From: Bacillota bacterium
Lineage (GTDB): Bacteria > Bacillota_A > Clostridia > Lachnospirales > Lachnospiraceae
DNA length: 11,509 nucleotides
NCBI GenBank assembly: GCA_023443925.1
Contig: JAEZSL010000100.1
Location: forward strand, 1 to 11,509
Direction: 5' to 3'
Translations under genes and position numbers: made by a program
The notes under the pieces: generated by a model
Databases searched by the model: none
What the model was told of the DNA's origin: nothing
Seen by the model: only the letters and a program-made list of their open reading frames with translations
In this document: positions 6,646 through 11,509 of the stretch, piece after piece
Layout: each line of letters begins with the position of its first letter
How positions within the stretch are numbered: position 1 is the first letter of the stretch

Positions 6646-6904
6646 GTGTGAAATAAAATACATTTCACACCTTGATTTGAGGCAGTAAAACATCTGCAAG
6701 GAGATGTTTTATACCATGGGAGCTATTGTGAAATAATTACATTTTAAACTTCTTATCTGGGCAGTACCCCAAGCAGGCTTGCGGTATGCATGGGTATATG
6801 TGTGAAAGAAAATTATATAAGAAAGGAATGCCGCATATTCATTCTCTCACACTTTTTCTTTGCGGCAGTAACACATCTGCCGGCAGATGTGTTATGCAAT
6901 GGGT
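6646..6904 (+). repeat. Structured repeat family, locus 3 (three tandem units)
   Basis: Unit a: GTGTGAAAT (6646-6654), loop aaaatac, ATTTCACAC (6662-6670); linker CTTGATTTGA; hairpin II TAAAACATCT/AGATGTTTTA (6686-6695, 6702-6711); tail ACCATGGGAGCTA. Unit b: a decayed hairpin I (TTGTGAAAT...ATTTTAAAC, 6726-6750), then GCA-g-TACCCCAAG (6761-6773) with CTTGCGGTA (6778-6786), one C/C mismatch, tail TGCATGGGTA. Unit c: a long hairpin I with arms GTGTGAAAGAA (6800-6810) and TTCTCTCACAC (6842-6852), one mismatch, then GCA-g-TAACACATCTGC (6865-6880) with GCAGATGTGTTATGC (6883-6897) and tail AATGGGTA. It fills the gap between the MBL and GH36 genes; the 52 bases before it (6594-6645) show no clear feature. 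Confidence 0.9.
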
Positions 6905-6910
6905 ATATTT

Positions 6911-9100
6911 ATGGGAATAAGTTATAACGAAAAGAATCGTGTTTTTAAACTGGACACACCAAAATCTACTTATATGTTTGGTATTCTGGATGATGAAAAT
7001 TTTGTGGGACATATTTATTACGGCAGAAAAGTAATCGATTCGGGACTGGAATATTTAATACGTGTCAATAAACCTTCCCTATTGCCGTCACAAAATAACA
7101 GAGACCGGGTTAATTTCCTGGATGCGCTTCCCATGGAATATTCGACTCATGGCATAGGTGATTTCAGGGAAGCCTGTTTTAGCGTAAGGAGCAAGGGGGG
7201 CCATTCTGCCTGCAGTTTATCCTACGTATCCCACAAAATATATAAAGGCAAGCCAGAGCTTAATAGCCTTCCGGCAACCTTCGGGGAGGAAGGGGACTGT
7301 ACCACACTGGAGCTTATGTGCGAGGATAAAAGCTTAAAGCTTTTTGTTACGCTGTTATATACTGCCTTTGAGAACCTGGATGTTATAACCAGAAGTGTTA
7401 AAGTGGCCAATGCTTCCGGGGATCCGGTTTATCTTAACAGGGTTTTATCGGCGTGTCTGGATATGGATAATAAAGACTACGACATGATTACCCTTTACGG
7501 ACAGTGGTCCAGGGAAAGGATGATTAACCGGAGGAAGATCACCGATGGAAAGAACCAGATTTCTTCACTGAGGGGTGTATCTTCTCATCAGGAGCAGCCT
7601 TTTATAGCTGTTTTAGAGCACGATGCCGATGAGGATCATGGTGAGGTTTATGGGCTTAATCTGGTTTATTCCGGTAATTTTATGGCGCAGGCGGAAATAA
7701 CCCAATTTGATATGTTAAGAGTAACCCTGGGTATTAATCCGGTGGATTTCTCCTGGAAGTTAAACCCCGGCGAGTCTTTTACCGCGCCGGAAGCCGTGCT
7801 GGTATATTCCTGCGAAGGGCTTGGAGGTATGACAAGAACGTTCCATGATTTATACCGCAGGCACTTAATCCGCGGGGAATATAAGGATAAGAAGAGACCT
7901 GTTTTAATCAATAACTGGGAAGCCACTTACTTTAATTTTGATACGGAAAAACTACTGGATATTGCAAGGGAAGCAGCCAAGCATGGCATCGAAATGCTGG
8001 TAATGGATGATGGCTGGTTTGGAAACCGGAATGACGACAATACCGCTCTGGGGGACTGGGTGGTAAATGAAAACAAATTAAAGGGCGGTATAGCCCATCT
8101 TGTAGAAGAAGTAAATAAGACCGGATTGAAATTTGGTATCTGGTTCGAGCCGGAAATGGTATCGCCGGATTCCGATCTTTACCGTGCTCATCCGGATTGG
8201 GCCATACAGGTGCCGGGAAGATCTGGTGCGCTGGCAAGAAACCAGTATGTTCTGGATATCTCCAGAAAGGAAGTAAGGGATGCTGTTTATGAGAGTATTC
8301 ATAAAATCTTATCGGAAGCCAACATTGAATACGTCAAATGGGATATGAACCGTGCCCTGACGGATCTTGGCAGTACCGGCCTGATGGCAGATACCCAGGG
8401 CGAACTGTACCACCGTTATGTACTGGGGCTTTATGATCTGCAGGGCAGGCTTGTAAGAGATTTTCCTCATATACTCCTTGAGAATTGTTCCAGCGGCGGA
8501 GGAAGATTTGATCCCGGCATGCTTTATTACAGTCCTCAAATCTGGTGTTCCGATAATACGGATGCCATTGACCGCTTAAAGATCCAGGAGGGAACGGCGC
8601 TTATTTATCCGCTGTCCGCCATGGGAGCCCACATTGCAGACTGTCCCAGCCACTCCAATGGCCGGGTTACACCTTTTGCTACCAGAGGTTATGCTGCTTT
8701 AGCCGGAACCTTTGGCTACGAACTGGATATTACGAAAATACCGGAAGCCGACCGGAATATGATTCCGGAGCAGGTGGCTATGTACCATAAATACAATGAT
8801 CTGGTACGGGAAGGAGATTATTACCGAATCGCCTCCTATCAGGAAAATCATGAATATGATTGCTGGAGCGTGGTGTCCAAGGATAAAAAAGAAGCCCTCG
8901 TGACCTTTATACAGGTTTCGGCAAGGCCTAATTATAGGATGAGGCGGATTTATTTGAAAGGTCTTCGGGAAGATACCCTGTACCGTGTGGAAGGCTCTGA
9001 GGAAATCTTAAGCGGCGGTGCCCTTATGTATGCCGGTATTAATATTGAAAATATGTGGGGAGATTATCTGGGCTGCCTGATCCATATTACAAAAACCTGA
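6911..9100 (+). CDS. Alpha-galactosidase, glycoside hydrolase family 36
   Basis: The enzyme hydrolyses terminal alpha-1,6-galactosyl residues, as in raffinose, stachyose and melibiose. From ATG 6911 the protein has 729 residues, the length I recall for Geobacillus AgaA, and residue numbers coincide: D366-D367 in M-D-D-G-W-F-G, K476-W-D478 (nucleophile) in K-W-D-M-N-R, C526 in N-C-S-S-G-G-G-R-F-D, and D548 (acid/base) in C-S-D-N-T-D-A-I-D-R. This agreement is the main reason for the start chosen. An N-terminal beta-sandwich, central TIM barrel and C-terminal beta domain are expected; active residues are complete, and there is no signal peptide, so it is intracellular. In-frame ATGs at 6887 and 6899 lie in repeat DNA and would add eight or four residues. 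The ribosome-binding site is weak (ATGGGT, 6899-6904) and lies directly 3' of a strong hairpin. Subfamily and preferred substrate are not decided here. Confidence 0.96.
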   Translation: MGISYNEKNRVFKLDTPKSTYMFGILDDENFVGHIYYGRKVIDSGLEYLIRVNKPSLLPSQNNRDRVNFLDALPMEYSTHGIGDFREACFSVRSKGGHSACSLSYVSHKIYKGKPELNSLPATFGEEGDCTTLELMCEDKSLKLFVTLLYTAFENLDVITRSVKVANASGDPVYLNRVLSACLDMDNKDYDMITLYGQWSRERMINRRKITDGKNQISSLRGVSSHQEQPFIAVLEHDADEDHGEVYGLNLVYSGNFMAQAEITQFDMLRVTLGINPVDFSWKLNPGESFTAPEAVLVYSCEGLGGMTRTFHDLYRRHLIRGEYKDKKRPVLINNWEATYFNFDTEKLLDIAREAAKHGIEMLVMDDGWFGNRNDDNTALGDWVVNENKLKGGIAHLVEEVNKTGLKFGIWFEPEMVSPDSDLYRAHPDWAIQVPGRSGALARNQYVLDISRKEVRDAVYESIHKILSEANIEYVKWDMNRALTDLGSTGLMADTQGELYHRYVLGLYDLQGRLVRDFPHILLENCSSGGGRFDPGMLYYSPQIWCSDNTDAIDRLKIQEGTALIYPLSAMGAHIADCPSHSNGRVTPFATRGYAALAGTFGYELDITKIPEADRNMIPEQVAMYHKYNDLVREGDYYRIASYQENHEYDCWSVVSKDKKEALVTFIQVSARPNYRMRRIYLKGLREDTLYRVEGSEEILSGGALMYAGINIENMWGDYLGCLIHITKT

Positions 9101-9152
9101 AAGTGAGAACTTCTATCAAAAGTAATTGAAAGATTATTAGGTTTAAGCGTGC

Positions 9153-9216
9153 AAGGATTGTAAAGAGTAAGGATTGTAAAGAGCAAGGTTTGTAAAGAGT
9201 AAGGTTTATAAAGAGC
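9153..9216 (+). repeat. Four tandem 16-bp repeats before the mgtC-like gene
   Basis: Four head-to-tail copies of a 16-bp unit (AAGGATTGTAAAGAGT and close variants) start at 9153, 9169, 9185 and 9201, with a fifth partial AAGG at 9217. Copies 1 and 3 end in T and copies 2 and 4 end in C; copies 1-2 read GGATTG and 3-4 read GGTTT, suggesting stepwise duplication. They lie in the 206-bp gap between the GH36 and mgtC-like genes. Each copy holds Shine-Dalgarno-like AAGG. Nothing identifies them as a known operator. Confidence 0.9.
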
Positions 9217-9220
9217 AAGG

Positions 9221-9243
9221 TGATCGGAATGTTTTCCGGATCA
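9221..9243 (+). other. Imperfect hairpin before the mgtC-like gene
   Basis: TGATCGGAA (9221-9229) pairs with TTCCGGATCA (9234-9243) with one bulged G. There is no downstream T-run, so it is not an intrinsic terminator. It directly follows the 16-bp tandem repeats. It may be part of the mgtC-like leader or an operator; no function can be assigned. Confidence 0.35.
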
Positions 9244-9251
9244 AATATGCG

Positions 9252-9265
9252 GTGTGAAATAAAAT
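9252..9265 (+). repeat. Orphan half-palindrome of the structured repeat family
   Basis: GTGTGAAATAAAAT is identical over 14 bases to the left arm and loop start of hairpin I at 6646, but no right arm ATTTCACAC follows. It may be a truncated remnant of a unit, or a chance match. Confidence 0.35.
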
Positions 9266-9306
9266 GAAAGGAATCAGGAACCGGTACATGGAAAGAAGGT
9301 AATGAA

Positions 9307-9987
9307 ATGCTGGAAAGAATAACAGAATTGGATATAATCACGACTTTAATAAAACTGGTGCTGGCCTTATTATGCGGAGGCATTCTTGGTATCGAGCGCG
9401 GAAGGAAAAAAAGGCCGGCGGGCTTTCGTACCTATATGCTGGTTTGTTTGGGAGCCGCACTGGTTATGATGACGAATGAGTATATAAGCAGAATCTATGG
9501 AACGGTTGATCCGGCCAGGATGGGAGCCCAGGTAATTAGCGGAATCGGTTTTCTTGGAGCAGGAACCATTATAGTAACCGGAAATAACCGGGTAAAAGGG
9601 CTGACTACGGCTGCCGGATTGTGGGCGGCAGCCTGTATCGGCCTGGCGATTGGAATTGGTTACTACAGCGGGGCACTCATTGGCTGTGCCATGATCTTTG
9701 TGGCAATGGCAGCATTACATAATGTGGATGAACGGGTAATGGCGGATACGAAAGTATTAAACCTGTATGTGGAGTTAGAAAAGCTATCAAATGTAGGCAG
9801 GTTTATTGAATACATAAAGGAACAGAATATCCGGATCAGTGATCTTGAAATTGCGAGATCCAATTCTCTGGATGAAATTGGAATTGCCATTTTAATTACT
9901 CTGCGGCTGCCTAAAAAGCAGACCCATGCCACCATATTAAGCCTTTTAAATTGTGCGGAGGGTGTCCGTTTTATAGAAGAAGTCTGA
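9307..9987 (+). CDS. MgtC/SapB family membrane protein
   Basis: The 226-residue protein has about four hydrophobic segments in residues 10-137 and a soluble C-terminal tail (about 145-226) with an ACT-like beta-alpha pattern. Family motifs are present: G-I-E-R-G-R-K-K-R-P-A-G-F-R-T at 28-42, I-S-G-I-G-F-L-G-A-G-T-I at 77-88, and K-G-L-T-T-A-A-G-L-W at 97-106. Family members act in the cytoplasmic membrane; enterobacterial MgtC is linked to magnesium limitation and inhibition of the F-type ATPase, but the role in Clostridia is unclear. ATG 9307 is supported by AGAAGGT (9294-9300) six bases upstream. The 206-bp leader with tandem repeats and a hairpin leaves room for regulation, but no known magnesium-sensing leader was recognised. 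The gene converges with the iolG-like gene and has no obvious link to the sugar genes upstream. Confidence 0.94.
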   Translation: MLERITELDIITTLIKLVLALLCGGILGIERGRKKRPAGFRTYMLVCLGAALVMMTNEYISRIYGTVDPARMGAQVISGIGFLGAGTIIVTGNNRVKGLTTAAGLWAAACIGLAIGIGYYSGALIGCAMIFVAMAALHNVDERVMADTKVLNLYVELEKLSNVGRFIEYIKEQNIRISDLEIARSNSLDEIGIAILITLRLPKKQTHATILSLLNCAEGVRFIEEV

Positions 9988-9992
9988 TTCAG

Positions 9993-10033
9993 AAAAAAAG
10001 CAGAAGGCCGGTTTGTATAACTGGTCTTCTGCT
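9993..10033 (-). terminator. Rho-independent terminator on the minus strand
   Basis: AGCAGAAGGCCGGT (9999-10012), a 7-base loop, and ACTGGTCTTCTGCT (10020-10033) form a 14-bp stem that includes two G/T wobble pairs on the plus-strand reading. Read on the minus strand, the stem is followed by a run of seven T (plus-strand A-run 9993-9999), the classic intrinsic terminator layout. It would end a transcript coming leftward from the iolG-like gene, after passing through repeat locus 4. Confidence 0.75.
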
Positions 10034-10035
10034 AA

Positions 10036-10075
10036 AGCTTCCTGTAATAGGGAGGGTTATTTTTTTCAGGAAGCT
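10036..10075 (+). terminator. Possible weak plus-strand terminator with competing hairpin
   Basis: CTTCCT (10038-10043), loop gtaat, and AGGGAG (10049-10054) form a small stem followed after five bases by a run of seven T (10060-10066), a weak plus-strand terminator after the mgtC-like gene. A larger 9-bp stem AGCTTCCTG (10036-10044) with CAGGAAGCT (10067-10075) would compete with it and place the T-run in its loop. Both readings are plausible; the function is uncertain. Confidence 0.35.
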
Positions 10076-10076
10076 A

Positions 10077-10286
10077 GTGAGAATTATGAAGTGCATAATT
10101 CTCACCCTGATTTGAGGCAGTAAAACATCTGCACGCAGATGTTTTATGCCATGGGAGCTAGTGTGAATAGCCTCGCGAGATGCATGCGAGTCGTTGGAAG
10201 AATAGGAAAAAAGGCTATTCTTCACGGGTTATGCCCAAAAGGCATGGGAGCTATTGACAATAGGGGGTAATTCATTCAATAGCTCC
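10077..10286 (+). repeat. Structured repeat family, locus 4 (two units and a closing palindrome)
   Basis: Unit a: GTGAGAATTAT (10077-10087), loop gaagtgc, ATAATTCTCAC (10095-10105), where the T to A change in the left arm is matched by A to T in the right arm relative to locus 2; then GGCA-g-TAAAACATCTGC (10116-10132) with GCAGATGTTTTATGCC (10135-10150). Unit b: the long variant from GTGTGAATAGCCT (10161-10173) to AGGCTATTCTTCAC (10212-10225), then ATGCC-caaaa-GGCAT (10231-10245), where locus 2 has ATACC/GGTAT. The locus closes with an 11-bp inverted repeat GGAGCTATTGA (10247-10257) and TCAATAGCTCC (10276-10286). It lies between convergent genes. The following 77 bases to the iolG-like stop show no further feature. 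Confidence 0.9.
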
Positions 10287-10363
10287 TAATCCCTTGATCT
10301 AAACAATGCTTTATATCCATCCAATTTGTACATTGGCTGAAATCCTGTCTTTCATAACAAAAC

Positions 10364-11377
10364 TTACATAATAATTTCTGATAACTGTACCGGGCGGTTT
10401 TCGTCCAGGGACTTTTTCGCTGCCTTTGCAATTAGTACGGGCTGAAGTCCGTCGTTGATGTCAACCGGAACCGCCGTATCATTTATAACTGCCTGTACAA
10501 ATAAGGATACTTCTTTAGAGAAGGAGGCCATATAACGTTCCAGGAAGAAATACAGAGGCTTTTCACCGGTTACACCGGAAGCAGTACTGATTACGGCGGT
10601 GGAACCGGAATCGTTGGTAACGGCAACCTGTCCTTTTGAACCGAAAACTTCGGCACGCTGGTCATAACCATAGTCTGCCTTACGTGAGTTGTCAATTACC
10701 GCAAGAGCCCCGTTGGCAAGCTTCATCGTTATAATGGCGGTATCGATATCACCGGCTTCCTTAATTGCAGGGTTTACTAAAGAGGTACCGTTGGCATAGA
10801 CTTCAACTACATCACTGGAGGTCAGATAACGTACCATATCAAAATCATGTATGGTCATATCTAAGAACATACCGCCGGATACTTTTACATATTCAACCGG
10901 AGGTGCATCCGGATCCCTTGAGGTTACCTTAACAATATGTACATCCCCGATTTTTCCTTCTGCTACAGCATTACGGACTGCTTCGAAGTTATGGTCAAAA
11001 CGGCGGTTAAAACCTACCTGGAATTTTACGTTAGAACCTTTCAGTGCTTCCATTACTGCCTTGATTTTGGATAAATCCTGGGAGATGGGTTTTTCGCAGA
11101 AGACATGCTTGCCGGCCTTGATGGCTTCAATTGAAATATCTGCATGGGTATCTGTTGAAGAGCAGATTAAAACCGCATCAATTTCTTCATCTTTTAAAAT
11201 ATCCTTATAATCTGTATATACCTTCGGGATTCCAAGTGAATCCGCCCAGGATTTTATCGCATCATTCATAAAAGGGTCGGCAATTGCAGCAACCTGTGCC
11301 TCCTTTACATGATAGGTAATACTTTCACCATGTACTTTGCCGATTCTTCCGGCGCCGATAATACCGATATTTAACAT
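10364..11377 (-). CDS. iolG: Myo-inositol 2-dehydrogenase-like oxidoreductase (Gfo/Idh/MocA family)
   Basis: The 337-residue protein has an N-terminal Rossmann fold with G-A-G-R-I-G at 8-13 for NAD(P) binding, then E-K96-P, the catalytic lysine motif of the family, and F-L-D173-M-T-I-H177-D-F-D, supplying the Asp/His pair used by inositol dehydrogenases. The segment R-D-P-D-A-P-P-x-E-Y-V-K-V-S-G-G-M-F before it is typical of IolG of this branch. The likely reaction is NAD-dependent oxidation of myo-inositol to 2-keto-myo-inositol; related cyclitols or sugars cannot be excluded, as no other iol gene is in view. ATG at 11377 (minus) is chosen because the Rossmann strand begins there and AAAGGA lies nine bases upstream; the frame extends 22 residues further, but that part overlaps the predicted promoter. 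It converges with the mgtC-like gene. Confidence 0.88.
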   Translation of the reverse strand: MLNIGIIGAGRIGKVHGESITYHVKEAQVAAIADPFMNDAIKSWADSLGIPKVYTDYKDILKDEEIDAVLICSSTDTHADISIEAIKAGKHVFCEKPISQDLSKIKAVMEALKGSNVKFQVGFNRRFDHNFEAVRNAVAEGKIGDVHIVKVTSRDPDAPPVEYVKVSGGMFLDMTIHDFDMVRYLTSSDVVEVYANGTSLVNPAIKEAGDIDTAIITMKLANGALAVIDNSRKADYGYDQRAEVFGSKGQVAVTNDSGSTAVISTASGVTGEKPLYFFLERYMASFSKEVSLFVQAVINDTAVPVDINDGLQPVLIAKAAKKSLDENRPVQLSEIIM

Positions 11378-11411
11378 AAGATCATATCCTTTCGTTTCAT
11401 TTGGTATATTT

Positions 11412-11421
11412 TTGTTAACAA
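11412..11421. promoter_or_regulatory. Palindromic operator candidate at the iolG-like transcription start
   Basis: TTGTTAACAA is a perfect 10-bp palindrome lying just downstream of the minus-strand -10 box, about where transcription should start. A repressor bound here would block initiation. The regulator is unknown. Confidence 0.4.
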
Positions 11422-11428
11422 TAAATAG

Positions 11429-11457
11429 ATTATACCATGACAATATGGGAATATCAA
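11429..11457 (-). promoter_or_regulatory. Sigma-A promoter of the iolG-like gene
   Basis: On the minus strand, -35 TTGATA (plus coordinates 11452-11457) and a perfect -10 TATAAT (11429-11434) are separated by exactly 17 bases. Transcription would start near 11422, leaving a leader of about 45 bases before ATG 11377. This also argues against the longer reading frame starting at 11443, which would begin inside the promoter. Confidence 0.8.
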
Positions 11458-11461
11458 CAAT

Positions 11462-11496
11462 AATATAACAAAAACATACGCAAAATATAACAAAAA
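11462..11496. repeat. Two 13-bp direct repeats upstream of the iolG-like promoter
   Basis: AATATAACAAAAA occurs at 11462-11474 and again at 11484-11496, 22 bp start to start, about two helical turns, immediately upstream of the -35 box. Same-face direct repeats in this position fit an activator site, for example for an AraC-type protein; A-rich composition makes chance similarity possible. Confidence 0.45.
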
Positions 11497-11509
11497 ATAA
11501 TGATTTACA

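Noticed and set aside
5335..6904. CRISPR array
   Set aside because: Repeats are palindromic units of variable length joined directly, without regular unique spacers, and no cas gene is present.
9221..9243. Intrinsic terminator after the GH36 gene
   Set aside because: The stem is imperfect and is not followed by a T-run on either strand.
10851..11210. 119-codon plus-strand reading frame
   Set aside because: It is antisense to the iolG-like gene, which has complete catalytic motifs.

Overview
The window looks like a chromosomal segment from an anaerobic Firmicute, most likely a member of the Lachnospiraceae or a related Clostridia lineage. This is inferred from the moderately AT-rich base composition, the low-GC Gram-positive style of ribosome binding sites and sigma-A promoters, and the gene content (Opp-type transporter, AraC regulator, several glycosidases). 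No species can be named from sequence alone.

Layout. Bases 1-122 hold the last 40 codons of an oligopeptide/dipeptide ABC transporter ATPase. A divergent HAD-family protein (180-737) and an AraC-family regulator (778-1707) follow. Next come an unrecognised Vps62/DUF946-like protein (2105-2758) closely coupled to a GH38-like (DUF5054-type) glycosidase (2807-5335), a PhnP-like metallo-beta-lactamase-fold hydrolase (5769-6593), a GH36 alpha-galactosidase (6911-9100) and an MgtC/SapB membrane protein (9307-9987). A myo-inositol 2-dehydrogenase-like Gfo/Idh/MocA oxidoreductase (10364-11377) lies on the minus strand, with its own well-formed promoter near the right edge. The genes suggest a sugar-scavenging region: glycosidases for alpha-mannoside-like and alpha-galactoside substrates, an oxidoreductase for a cyclitol or sugar, an AraC sensor and a transporter.

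The most unusual content is non-coding. The three largest intergenic gaps (1708-2104, 5336-5768, 6594-6910) and the convergent gap 9988-10363 all carry members of one modular, highly structured repeat family. One unit is about 75-105 bp: a 5' palindrome (GTGTGAA...TTCACAC), a short linker (consensus near TGATTTGAGGCAGTA), a second hairpin with a conserved bulged G (GCA-g-TA.../...TA-TGC), and a tail ATGGGAGCTA leading into the next unit. Units are tandemly joined, two to three per locus. Several paired substitutions between copies keep the stems intact, which points to selection on structure or to a mobility mechanism that reads hairpins. The first G of the unit is also the last base of the upstream stop codon at two genes, and unit ends abut the start regions of two downstream genes (2105 and 6911).

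No tRNA, rRNA, CRISPR array, transposase gene or phage gene was seen. Smaller items are four 16-bp tandem repeats before the mgtC-like gene, a 42-codon basic small ORF sandwiched between repeat units, a minus-strand terminator at 9993-10033, and two 13-bp direct repeats 22 bp apart upstream of the iolG-like promoter.
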